Shown here piece by piece: positions 7,473-14,402 of a stretch of 14,402 nucleotides of DNA. Made by a program: the position numbers and the translations under genes. The notes under the pieces were generated by a model that worked only from the letters and a program-made list of their open reading frames with translations, ran no database searches and was not told the origin of the DNA. Location: NCBI GenBank assembly GCA_945882755.1, contig CAMCWS010000054.1, positions 1 to 14,402 on the forward strand. The letters are read 5' to 3'. The stretch comes from Bordetella parapertussis (GTDB lineage: Bacteria; Pseudomonadota; Gammaproteobacteria; Burkholderiales; Burkholderiaceae_C). The number at the start of each line of letters is the position of its first letter. Within the stretch, counting starts at the first letter, position 1.

Positions 7473-9608
7473 TCAGTTTGCCAAGCGCGATAAATCAGCG
7501 ACGCGGTTCATGCTGTCGTGGAGTTGGTTCAAAAGACCCAAACGATTTCGACGGATGTTGTCGTCGGGGTCATTGACCATGACATCGTTGAAAAATGCGT
7601 CGACTGGATCTCGCAGCGCGGCCAATGCCTTCAACGAATCAGTGTAATTTTTCTGTGCGTAAAAAGCATCGGCTTGCTTGACACTTTGCTCCATAGCCTG
7701 ATGCAGATTTTTCTCTGCAGGCAGCGTAAGTTGAGCCGAGGAGAAATGGCCGGTGTCTTCTTTGGGTGCTTTTTTCAAAATATTGCCGATGCGTTTATTG
7801 GCAGCGGCCAAGGCCTCGGCTTGCGGCATGGCCGCGAAAGCCCTGACGGCCTCCATGCGGGCAGGCACATCGCCCAAACATTGGGGGTGCAAAGCGAGCA
7901 CCGCGTCCACTTCAGATGCACTAAAGCCTTGGTCTTTCAGATTGACCGCGAAGCGATCCAGTATGAATTGGTAGAGCTCCGTCTTGGCTTTGTCCGCATC
8001 GATTGCACATTCTTTGGCCAAAATACCCAAACCGCTCTCTAGCAAATGGTCTAGACGCATTGTGTCAAAGGGGGAGCGCAGCAAGATGCGAATCACCCCC
8101 AAGGCTTGACGCCGCAAAGCGAAGGGGTCTTTGTCACCCGTTGGCAAATTACCAATGCCAAACATGCCGGTCAATGTCTCAAGCTTGTCAGCCAAAGCAA
8201 GCAAGCATCCCACATCGCTGCGCGGCAAACTGTCGCCGGCAAAGCGCGGTTTGTAATGGTCTTCAATAGCCTGAGCCACTTGCTGAGAGTGACCATCGTT
8301 CAAGGCGTAATAAGCGCCCATGGTGCCCTGCAACTCAGGAAATTCGCCCACCATATCGGTGAGCAAATCGGTTTTCGCCAATTGCGCGGCTGTCAAGGCA
8401 TCGGCTTGATCTGCCGCTGTGCTTAAAACCGTTGAGAGTTGTTGTACCAATGCGCTGACTCGCAACATGCGTTGTTGTTGCGTTCCGAGTTGGTTGTGAT
8501 AGACCACTTTGGCCAAGCGCTCAACTCTGGAAGCCAAGGTGTGTTGCCGGTCTTGGTTGAAAAAGAACTGTGCATCGGCAAGCCTGGGTCGCACCACTCT
8601 CTCGTTACCAGTGATGACAGCGCTGGGGTCCATTGGCGCGATGTTGCTGACCACCAAAAATTGATGGGTTAATGCGTCTTTGGCATTGAGGAGAGGAAAG
8701 TACTTTTGGTTGGCCTTCATGGTCAACACCAAGCACTCTGCTGGCACCTCTAAAAATGCCTTGTCAAACTGGCACAGCAAGACGTTGGGCTTTTCAACCA
8801 AGCCCGTCACTTCCATCAACAAGGCTTCGTCTTGGATAGGCTTTAAGCCTTCACCGGCTGCTATAGCCATTTGCAGTAACTGCTGCTGTATGAGTGCTTT
8901 TCGTTTGTCGAAGCTGGCAATCACCGCGCCTTGGTCCAGCAGGGTCTGTTCATACTGGTCGGCATGACTGATGTCCAAAGAAGCTGCTTTAGCTTCAAAA
9001 CGGTGCCCCAGTGTTTTGCGCCCAGCGGTCAAGCCCAACGCTTTGACAGCAAGAACCTGCTCACCCCACAAAGCCACCAAATGGTGAACAGGGCGCACAA
9101 AGCTGACGCTGTCCCAGCCTGGCATGGCGCAGCCTTTATCAAGCTGGTAAGTCATGAGTTTCGGAATAGGCAAGTGACTGATGCTGTGGTCTAAGGCCAC
9201 TTGCAAGCCATGCTCAACAGTGACCCCAGCTTGTGTTTGCGCCATAAACAAAGCCATGGCTTTGCCATCCATCTTTTGCTCTAACTTAGAAAGTTGCTGC
9301 GCATCCAATCCCAGAGCCTGCATTTTTTTCAGCAATGCAGGCATGGCATTGCCTTGTGCATCTAAGCCTACACTCACTGGCATCAACTTCAGCTGAATTT
9401 GCTTATCAGCGGCTTTGGCAGACACTTGGCTGATATGCACCGCCAAGCGCCTAGGCGTGGCAAAAGGCGTCATTTGTGAATCGCTGCTTAGCAAGCCTTG
9501 TTGCGATAGGCTGCTGAAAATACCCTGTGCAAAAGCATTCGATAAAGATGACAAGGCTTTGGGTGGTAATTCTTCGGCTTGCAACTCAATCAATAAATTT
9601 TGAATCAT
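7473..9608 (-). CDS. glyS: Glycine--tRNA ligase beta subunit
   Basis: The beta subunit of the bacterial two-subunit glycyl-tRNA synthetase; it binds tRNA and works with GlyQ. The ATG at 9608 gives 711 residues beginning MIQNLLIELQAEELPPKAL, the normal family N terminus, and lies one base after the glyQ stop, so coupled translation of the two subunits is expected. Other family stretches are ATPRRLAV near 50, VRPRLADAQFFF mid-protein, the HD-like region with GEFPELQGTMG and ADKLETLTGMFGIGNLPTGDKDPFALRR, and the C-terminal anticodon-binding-like helical region ending in LADLSRLAN-type sequence. The frame is open for 32 codons further upstream, but that part lies inside glyQ and does not look like GlyS. 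The gene is 12 nt upstream of gmhB. Confidence 0.97.
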   Translation of the reverse strand: MIQNLLIELQAEELPPKALSSLSNAFAQGIFSSLSQQGLLSSDSQMTPFATPRRLAVHISQVSAKAADKQIQLKLMPVSVGLDAQGNAMPALLKKMQALGLDAQQLSKLEQKMDGKAMALFMAQTQAGVTVEHGLQVALDHSISHLPIPKLMTYQLDKGCAMPGWDSVSFVRPVHHLVALWGEQVLAVKALGLTAGRKTLGHRFEAKAASLDISHADQYEQTLLDQGAVIASFDKRKALIQQQLLQMAIAAGEGLKPIQDEALLMEVTGLVEKPNVLLCQFDKAFLEVPAECLVLTMKANQKYFPLLNAKDALTHQFLVVSNIAPMDPSAVITGNERVVRPRLADAQFFFNQDRQHTLASRVERLAKVVYHNQLGTQQQRMLRVSALVQQLSTVLSTAADQADALTAAQLAKTDLLTDMVGEFPELQGTMGAYYALNDGHSQQVAQAIEDHYKPRFAGDSLPRSDVGCLLALADKLETLTGMFGIGNLPTGDKDPFALRRQALGVIRILLRSPFDTMRLDHLLESGLGILAKECAIDADKAKTELYQFILDRFAVNLKDQGFSASEVDAVLALHPQCLGDVPARMEAVRAFAAMPQAEALAAANKRIGNILKKAPKEDTGHFSSAQLTLPAEKNLHQAMEQSVKQADAFYAQKNYTDSLKALAALRDPVDAFFNDVMVNDPDDNIRRNRLGLLNQLHDSMNRVADLSRLAN

Positions 9609-9609
9609 G

Positions 9610-10515
9610 TCAGGCGGCCGCTTCTGTAAGTTGAGTGACCCACTCTTTAGGTGCCATAGGGTAGCCAAGGGCTTCACGGCTGTTGACATAGCTTTGTGCA
9701 ACATTGCGGGCTAAATTGCGTATGCGACCTATATAGGCGGCTCTTTCAGTGACGCTGATGGCACCGCGTGCATCGAGCAGGTTAAAAGTATGCGCTGCTT
9801 TCAAAACCTGCTCATAGGCTGGCAAGGCCAAGGTTTGCGTCATCAAATACAAAGCTTGCTTTTCATGTGCTGCGAATGCATCAAACAAAAAGGCTGCGTC
9901 GCTGTGCTCAAAGTTGTAGGCTGATTGTTCTTGCTCATTTTGCAAATAAACATCGCCGTAACTTAAGGTATCTGTCCATTTCAAGTTGTAAACATTGTCC
10001 ACGCCTTGCAGATACATGGCCAAACGCTCCAAGCCATAAGTAATTTCGCCAGTGATGGGTTTGCAATCGACGCCGCCGACTTGTTGGAAGTATGTGAATT
10101 GCGTGACCTCCATGCCATTGAGCCACACCTCCCAGCCTAAGCCCCATGCGCCTAAGGTGGGGTTTTCCCAATCGTCTTCTACAAAACGGATGTCATTTGC
10201 CTTTAAATCAAAGCCCAGTGCTTCTAATGAACCCAAATACAACTCCAGAATATTCGAGGGTGCCGGCTTGAGCACCACTTGGTACTGGTAATAGTGTTGC
10301 AGTCGATTGGGGTTTTCTCCGTAGCGACCGTCCTTGGGACGCCGTGAGGGCTGAACATAAGCCGCTTTCCAAGGCTCAGGGCCAAGCGCACGCAAAAAAG
10401 TAGCGGTGTGAGAAGTTCCTGCACCCACTTCCATGTCCAAGGGTTGAAGCAAGGCACAGCCTTGCCGGTCCCAATAGTTTTGCAATTGCAGAATGATTTG
10501 TTGGAATGTCAGCAT
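9610..10515 (-). CDS. glyQ: Glycine--tRNA ligase alpha subunit
   Basis: The catalytic alpha subunit of glycyl-tRNA synthetase, a class II enzyme that activates glycine with ATP. The 301 residues match the family (about 300). It is highly conserved from the N terminus ([20 protein letters not shown], then [26 protein letters not shown]) through [29 protein letters not shown] (about 53-81), the active-site region [31 protein letters not shown], and the C-terminal [22 protein letters not shown] at 10521-10524 (minus strand), five bases before the ATG, supports the start. It follows lnt by 24 nt and is followed by glyS after a single base. No T-box leader or other element is visible in the short gap upstream, so it is probably read from the corC/lnt transcript. 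Confidence 0.98.
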   Translation of the reverse strand: MLTFQQIILQLQNYWDRQGCALLQPLDMEVGAGTSHTATFLRALGPEPWKAAYVQPSRRPKDGRYGENPNRLQHYYQYQVVLKPAPSNILELYLGSLEALGFDLKANDIRFVEDDWENPTLGAWGLGWEVWLNGMEVTQFTYFQQVGGVDCKPITGEITYGLERLAMYLQGVDNVYNLKWTDTLSYGDVYLQNEQEQSAYNFEHSDAAFLFDAFAAHEKQALYLMTQTLALPAYEQVLKAAHTFNLLDARGAISVTERAAYIGRIRNLARNVAQSYVNSREALGYPMAPKEWVTQLTEAAA

Positions 10516-10539
10516 ATTTTCTTCAAGTATTCTTGTATT

Positions 10540-12084
10540 TTAGTGACCCTGTGGTGCAGGCCTTGGCCTTTGTCCAACGACCGACAAACCCAGAATCACC
10601 GCTACGCAAAACAACCACATAGGCAGCAAGCCCCAGCGACCTGCCCATTGGGCGAACCAGGTCACACGTCCATCACTCGCTGGCACATTGCCCACCAATA
10701 CGGTTTGTGTGTAGGGCTTGGCAACTGCGTGAATTTTTCCGCTGGCATCGATGATTGCTGTGCCGCCTGAGTTAGTCGCTCTAACGGTAGGACGGTTGAG
10801 TTCAATACTTCGCATACGTGCAATATGCAAATGCTGCGGAATCACCACCGTGTTTCCAAACCAAGCAATATTGCTCATGTTCACCAACAGCGATGGCATA
10901 TTTTCCTTTTCCACCATAAATCTCTGCGCTAACTCCTCACCGAACAAATCTTCATAACAAATTTGGATGGCTATGTTTTGGCCGTTCCAGACAAAAGGTT
11001 CGGGCTTAAGAGGTCCTCGAATAAAGTCGGTGATGCCAAAATTGACCATCTGGTTAAACCACTGAAAGTACGTTGGAATGAATTCCCCAAATGGCACCAA
11101 ATGCTGCTTGTTGTAAAGGTACTCTTGAGCGTTGGCTTGCAGTGCAATGGCTGAATTACCAAACCCTTTGTCCTTTTCGAATGTGGGAATCCCAACAATC
11201 AGTGCTTTTTGCCCTGCTGAAAAGTGCGTTCTGATTTTTTCCCAGTCTTCATTGGGTATATCTTGTCGAAGATAGGGAATGGCGGTTTCGGGCATGACCA
11301 CCAAATCTGTTTCGGCTTGTATGGCCTGGTCGACATACCAATCTAGTGCTTGTTCTCTAAGCTTGGTGTATTTCAAGTCTTGCGGGATATTGCCTTGCAA
11401 CAAACTCACACTGAAGTTTTTTTCATTTGAGCTAGTGTTGACTTGCCATGACACAGCCAGCAACAACAACACTGCCGTGGAAATTCCTAGATTTTTTGTA
11501 ACTTTTTTGTCTTGCTTTAGTTTTGAAAGGCTGGAGGCAATGCATGCTGATATATAGGCAGCCAACCAACCGACGCCATACACACCGATCCATGGTGCAG
11601 TTGTTACCAATATGCTGTCAATGTGTGCATAGCCTATCGCTCCCCATGGAAAACCGGTAAAAAACTCGGCTCTTGCCAGTTCTGCAAGTGTCCAACAAGA
11701 TGCAAAAATGCCTGCACTGATGTAGGTCTTGTGCGACTTTCTGAATTTGAAATACAGGCTTGCCGTAAAAGCGTAATAGATGGCCAATCCACTACACAAC
11801 ATAAGAATAGCAACAACGGTTAACGCTTTTGGCAACCCGCCAAAATGGTGAATAGATATGTACAACCACCAGACTGAGCCCCCAAGCCAACTTGTGGCAA
11901 ACACCCAAGTTTGTATAAATTGCCGCTTGAGAGGTGTGTTGTTTTGCTGTGTACTTAAAAACCCGGCGAGAGCTGCTATTTGAAGCCAAGCATTTGGCTC
12001 GCCACTCCATGGGGATGCCAATGCAAAAGCTTGCAGCATGCCCAACAAAATAATCAGGCCATATTGGGTGAGTGAACTTAACAA
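10540..12084 (-). CDS. lnt: Apolipoprotein N-acyltransferase
   Basis: Lnt adds the third acyl chain to the N-terminal cysteine of lipoproteins at the periplasmic face of the inner membrane, the last step of lipoprotein maturation after Lgt and LspA. The 514 residues show several N-terminal membrane segments (roughly 8-25, 57-75, 88-112, 122-140, 160-185, 200-216), then a nitrilase-like domain with the triad Glu266 (MPETAIPY), Lys326 (YNKQHLVPFGEF) and Cys376 (QICYEDLF), and a final membrane helix at about 486-504. The frame opens with TTG at 12084 and has no good Shine-Dalgarno; the first ATG is at 12039 (residue 16) but would cut into the first membrane helix, so TTG is preferred. It starts 19 nt after corC. 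Base composition is clearly more AT-rich than glyS and gmhB. Confidence 0.95.
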   Translation of the reverse strand: MLSSLTQYGLIILLGMLQAFALASPWSGEPNAWLQIAALAGFLSTQQNNTPLKRQFIQTWVFATSWLGGSVWWLYISIHHFGGLPKALTVVAILMLCSGLAIYYAFTASLYFKFRKSHKTYISAGIFASCWTLAELARAEFFTGFPWGAIGYAHIDSILVTTAPWIGVYGVGWLAAYISACIASSLSKLKQDKKVTKNLGISTAVLLLLAVSWQVNTSSNEKNFSVSLLQGNIPQDLKYTKLREQALDWYVDQAIQAETDLVVMPETAIPYLRQDIPNEDWEKIRTHFSAGQKALIVGIPTFEKDKGFGNSAIALQANAQEYLYNKQHLVPFGEFIPTYFQWFNQMVNFGITDFIRGPLKPEPFVWNGQNIAIQICYEDLFGEELAQRFMVEKENMPSLLVNMSNIAWFGNTVVIPQHLHIARMRSIELNRPTVRATNSGGTAIIDASGKIHAVAKPYTQTVLVGNVPASDGRVTWFAQWAGRWGLLPMWLFCVAVILGLSVVGQRPRPAPQGH

Positions 12085-12103
12085 TTGATTTGCAACAAAC
12101 TGT

Positions 12104-12970
12104 TCACAGCCTTAATCGAAACCACTTTACCGATCCGCCTTTGGCGTGCATGACTTCAAACCGCAATCCTGCAATGGTGATGGATTCTCCTTTTTGCGGA
12201 ACATGGCCGATTTCATGGGCAATCAGGCCGCCTATGGTGTCGAAATCTTCTTCCATGTCTTGCAGCAAATTTGTATCAAATGCTTTGTTCAGTTCTTCAA
12301 TCGAACAATTTCCAGCGATTCGGTAACTTTTGTCTGCCAATGTATAGATATCTGTGGAACTTGTTTCAGTGTCGAATTCGTCTTCGATTTCTCCCACAAT
12401 TTCTTCCAGTACATCTTCTAGTGTCACCAACCCAGCGATTTTGCCGAACTCATCCACCACCAACGCAAGGTGGTTGCGACTTTTTTTAAATTCTCTTAGC
12501 AAATCAACCAAGCTTTTGGATTCGGGCACATACAGCGCATTGCGCAGCAAGCCTTTGATGTGGAAGTCGGGTGCTCTTTGCAGTTTCAGCAAGTCCTTGG
12601 AGTGCAGCACACCAATGATATTTTCTCTGTTTTCCTCAAAGACGGGATAACGCGAGTGACCAATATCAATTACCTGATGGAACAGCTCGTCACGCTCCAT
12701 TTCGATATCAATCATGTCGATACGAGGACCTGCCACCATGATGTCAAGCGCACGCATTTCGCTGATACGCAACACGCCCTCCATCATTAATCGGCTTTCG
12801 GGGCCTATCAAGCTGTTTTTTTCTGCTTCAGACATGACTTCTAAGAGCATTGCCTTAGATTTAGGTCTGATTTGTAAAGCCCTAAAAATCTTATTACGCC
12901 ATTTTTTTGCGCTGCTATGTTTAGTCTGATGTGTGTGAGATGGAGCGTCCACGTGTGTGCAGGCAAACAA
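12104..12970 (-). CDS. corC: CorC/YbeX-family CBS-domain protein
   Basis: A 288-residue protein of the short CorC/YbeX type, without the membrane DUF21 domain of the longer HlyC/CorC proteins. A CBS pair spans about residues 75-195 (IMVAGPRIDMIDIE ... HSRYPVFEENRENIIGVLHSKDLL ... NHLALVVDEFGKIAGLVTLEDVLEEIVGEIEDE), followed by the CorC_HlyC transporter-associated domain (about 205-288). Members have been linked to magnesium/cobalt efflux and, as YbeX, to ribosome metabolism; E. coli has the same ybeX-lnt order. The frame begins at a TTG (12970) or, alternatively, a GTG at 12952 (residue 7). The next ATG, at 12850 (residue 41), would remove the conserved RNKIFRALQIRPKSK region, so a non-ATG start is required. 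A GCAGG lies too close to the TTG to be an ideal ribosome site. It is first in the seven-gene run; ybeY and ybeZ are not next to it. Confidence 0.9.
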   Translation of the reverse strand: MFACTHVDAPSHTHQTKHSSAKKWRNKIFRALQIRPKSKAMLLEVMSEAEKNSLIGPESRLMMEGVLRISEMRALDIMVAGPRIDMIDIEMERDELFHQVIDIGHSRYPVFEENRENIIGVLHSKDLLKLQRAPDFHIKGLLRNALYVPESKSLVDLLREFKKSRNHLALVVDEFGKIAGLVTLEDVLEEIVGEIEDEFDTETSSTDIYTLADKSYRIAGNCSIEELNKAFDTNLLQDMEEDFDTIGGLIAHEIGHVPQKGESITIAGLRFEVMHAKGGSVKWFRLRL

Positions 12971-13055
12971 CCTGCTTTTGTTTCTACGCCTTAAGGATAC
13001 TGTTTTTTAGGCTGTTTTATGTCTCTTTCGCTAATTTTTTCAGCTACAGTAAACC
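12971..13055. other. Divergent intergenic region, corC / MBL-fold gene
   Basis: An 85-bp AT-rich gap between two divergently read genes, so it must hold the promoters for the seven-gene corC run and for the hydrolase at 13056. I could not find a convincing -35/-10 pair in either direction, nor a palindrome. It is the only sizeable upstream region available to the corC run. Confidence 0.5.
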
Positions 13056-13973
13056 ATGACTTCTTTTCTGCCTAAAGGTCTGCTTTTTTTTGAACGAGGC
13101 TGGCTTTCTTCTAACAGTATTTTGCTAGATGACGGTAAATCAGCTGTTTTGATTGATTCAGGTTATGTTACGCACTCCAAGCTTTTGTTGTCTCTACTTG
13201 GAACTCACCTCAAGTCCCGCTCATTGACGCATTTGGTGAACACTCATTTGCACAGTGACCATTGTGGAGGAAATTACGCTGTTCAGACTCAATTTCCGTC
13301 TGTTCAAACTCTCATTCCCTATGGTCTGTTTGACTCTGTTCGTCACTGGGACACTGATTTACTGTCATATGAAGATACAGGTCAACTTTGCCCAGAATTT
13401 ATTGCTGATGTAGCTTTGCACCCTGGAGATGTTTATATTTGGTCAGGTTATGAGTGGGAGGTTCATTCGGCCCCAGGTCATGATCACGACGCTTTACTCT
13501 TTTTTAACCCTGAACACCGTATATTGATTTCTGCAGATGCTCTTTGGGGAAATGGTTTTGGCATTGTTTTCCCAGAAGTATTTGGTGGGCATGGATTTTC
13601 TGAAGTTGCAGCAACTTTGAAAGTTATTGAGGAGCTAAATCCACGGATTGTTTTGCCTGGACATGGCCCCATCATTCATGATGTTCCTGAATGTCTGGTC
13701 AGGGCTCACTCAAAGCTCAGTTATTTTGTTCAATCGCCACATATTCATGCTCTACATGCTGCAAAGGTCCTATTGAAATTCAAACTTCTTGAGTTACAGG
13801 CTGTGACTTTGTCAGACTTGAAAATATGGGCTGAGAACACGCCCTCACTTAGCCGAATTCATCAATCTTTTTTTAAGACAACGCCATTCCTAGACTGGTG
13901 TAGTGAGCTATTAGATGAGTTGATATATAAAAACGTTGCCGCCATTAGTAACGGTGTTATCCACAATAAATAA
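13056..13973 (+). CDS. MBL-fold metallo-hydrolase
   Basis: A 305-residue metallo-beta-lactamase-fold protein, not closely similar to the one at 4218. Metal ligands: HLHSDH at 64-69 (His64, His66, Asp68, His69), His142 in APGHDHD, Asp161 in ISADALW, and His203 in LPGHGP, so the zinc site is complete. The N terminus (LFFERGWLSSNSILLDDG ... LIDSGYVTH) is typical of a conserved Burkholderiales family; the C-terminal 90 residues are helical (LRAHSKL-type to FFKTTPFLDWCSELLDELIY). No signal peptide. The substrate is unknown; glyoxalase II-like thioester hydrolysis is one possibility. The ATG has no Shine-Dalgarno, but no better start exists and the family begins here. The gene is AT-rich (one 60-base line counted at 23/60 GC). 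It converges on the rRNA operon, with the rRNA terminator between them. Confidence 0.88.
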   Translation: MTSFLPKGLLFFERGWLSSNSILLDDGKSAVLIDSGYVTHSKLLLSLLGTHLKSRSLTHLVNTHLHSDHCGGNYAVQTQFPSVQTLIPYGLFDSVRHWDTDLLSYEDTGQLCPEFIADVALHPGDVYIWSGYEWEVHSAPGHDHDALLFFNPEHRILISADALWGNGFGIVFPEVFGGHGFSEVAATLKVIEELNPRIVLPGHGPIIHDVPECLVRAHSKLSYFVQSPHIHALHAAKVLLKFKLLELQAVTLSDLKIWAENTPSLSRIHQSFFKTTPFLDWCSELLDELIYKNVAAISNGVIHNK

Positions 13974-13980
13974 TTACCAT

Positions 13981-14019
13981 TAAAAAAACAAAAAGCCCAA
14001 CTCATTCGAGTTGGGCTTT
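13981..14019 (-). terminator. Rho-independent terminator of the rRNA operon
   Basis: A perfect 12-bp stem (13992-14003 with 14008-14019) with a four-base loop is followed, reading on the minus strand, by a run of T broken by one G (13981-13991). It lies about 15 nt past the 3' end of the 5S gene. On the plus strand the hairpin is followed only by TTTC, so it should be a poor terminator for the hydrolase gene, which has no other candidate. Confidence 0.92.
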
Positions 14020-14033
14020 CTGAGGCTGTAATA

Positions 14034-14148
14034 GCCTGACGATGTCCTACTTTCACACGGGTATCCGCACTATCATCGGCGCTGACGCGTTTCACTGTCC
14101 TGTTCGGGATGGGAAGGAGTGGTACCACGTCGCTATGGTCATCAGGCA
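14034..14148 (-). rRNA. rrf: 5S ribosomal RNA
   Basis: A complete 5S rRNA of about 115 nt on the minus strand. The ends pair as the closing helix (GCCTGA at the 5' end with TCAGGC at the 3' end). Internal landmarks are the loop B/C segment CCCATCCCGAACAG, the preceding GTACCACTCC, and the 3' region GGATACCCGTGTGAAAGTAGGACATCGTC. It follows the 23S gene by about 117 nt. Exact ends are uncertain by a base or two. Confidence 0.96.
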
Positions 14149-14265
14149 TAACTTGTTCTCATCATGACAAAGTCACGACAAGGAATTCATAGAGCAAATC
14201 AGCTTTTGTATTTTGAATGCGTCACTTGGCATAACAACCTTGAACATTGCTGTATCAAAGTTATA
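14149..14265 (-). other. 23S-5S internal transcribed spacer
   Basis: About 117 nt between the 23S 3' end and the 5S 5' end. No tRNA gene is present. It should carry the 3' half of the 23S processing stem; the matching 5' half is outside the window. A short TGAC-AAA-GTCA dyad lies at about 14167-14177, of no clear meaning. Confidence 0.7.
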
Positions 14266-14402
14266 GGGTCAAGCCGCACGAGCAATTAGTATCAGTTAGC
14301 TTAACGCATTACTGCGCTTCCACACCTGACCTATCAACGTCCTGGTCTTGAACGACTCTTTAGGGGGCTCAAGGCCCCGGCAGATCTCATCTTGAAACGA
14401 GT
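14265..14402 (-). rRNA. rrl: 23S ribosomal RNA, 3' end (partial)
   Basis: The last 138 or so nucleotides of 23S rRNA on the minus strand, cut by the window edge. Recognisable pieces on that strand are AAGATGAGATCTGCCGGGG, GGACGTTGATAGG, GGTGTGGAAGCGCAGTAATG and the 3' terminal GATACTAATTGCTCGTGCGG followed by CTTGACC, which aligns with the E. coli GCTTAACC terminus. The 16S gene and most of 23S lie to the right of the window. The 3' end is placed by homology and is accurate to a few bases. Confidence 0.95.

Noticed and set aside
7518..8042. 174-codon plus-strand frame opposite glyS
   Set aside because: Antisense shadow of glyS with no motif or ribosome site.
9609..9704. 32-codon N-terminal extension of glyS
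   Set aside because: Inside the glyQ coding sequence; the family N terminus MIQNLLIEL starts at 9608 directly after the glyQ stop.
13862..14149. 95-codon minus-strand frame across the 5S gene and terminator
   Set aside because: The first part is a translation of 5S rRNA and the rest runs through the terminator and antisense of the hydrolase; not a protein gene.
1..14402. Search for CRISPR arrays, insertion sequences, tRNA genes, toxin-antitoxin pairs or phage genes
   Set aside because: No spaced direct repeats, transposase motifs, tRNA cloverleaf or small paired genes were seen; nearly all sequence is accounted for by core genes.

Overview
The window looks like core chromosome of a betaproteobacterium, order Burkholderiales and most likely family Comamonadaceae (a Limnohabitans/Rhodoferax-like freshwater type is my guess). 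The reasons are the gene order corC-lnt-glyQ-glyS-gmhB-plsC, the aceK/carbonic anhydrase/MerR cluster, and the sequence of the 5S and 23S rRNA ends. GC content falls from left to right: 60-base lines counted by hand give 37/60 in the thiolase, 32/60 in glyS, 21/60 in lnt, 24/60 in corC and 23/60 in the last protein gene. I see no mobile element, CRISPR array, phage gene or obvious new defence or biosynthetic system.

Left block (58-4185, minus strand, read right to left): a cysteine-free MerR regulator, beta-carbonic anhydrase, isocitrate dehydrogenase kinase/phosphatase (AceK) and a thiolase. The gaps are only 12, 9 and 21 nt, so they look like one transcript. A divergent metallo-beta-lactamase-fold hydrolase starts 32 nt from merR. 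A perfect 16-bp palindrome (10/11 over 22 bp) sits between the two start codons and is the likely operator. The genes fit a theme of acyl-CoA breakdown, routing of acetyl-CoA into the glyoxylate bypass, and bicarbonate supply.

Middle block (5275-12970, minus strand): seven tightly packed genes, corC (CBS-domain protein), lnt (apolipoprotein N-acyltransferase), glyQ and glyS (glycyl-tRNA synthetase), gmhB (heptose bisphosphate phosphatase), plsC-like acyltransferase and a YgjP/DUF45 zinc metallopeptidase. The gaps are 19, 24, 1, 12, -1 and 3 nt. Envelope biogenesis (lipoprotein acylation, LPS heptose, phosphatidic acid) is combined with one tRNA synthetase. The last gene overlaps the 3' end of the convergent hydrolase gene by 32 bp.

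Right block (13056-14402): a second, unrelated metallo-beta-lactamase-fold gene on the plus strand, facing the 3' end of an rRNA operon on the minus strand (23S 3' end, spacer, 5S). The rRNA operon ends in a strong 12-bp-stem terminator. No intergenic stretch exceeds 300 bases.
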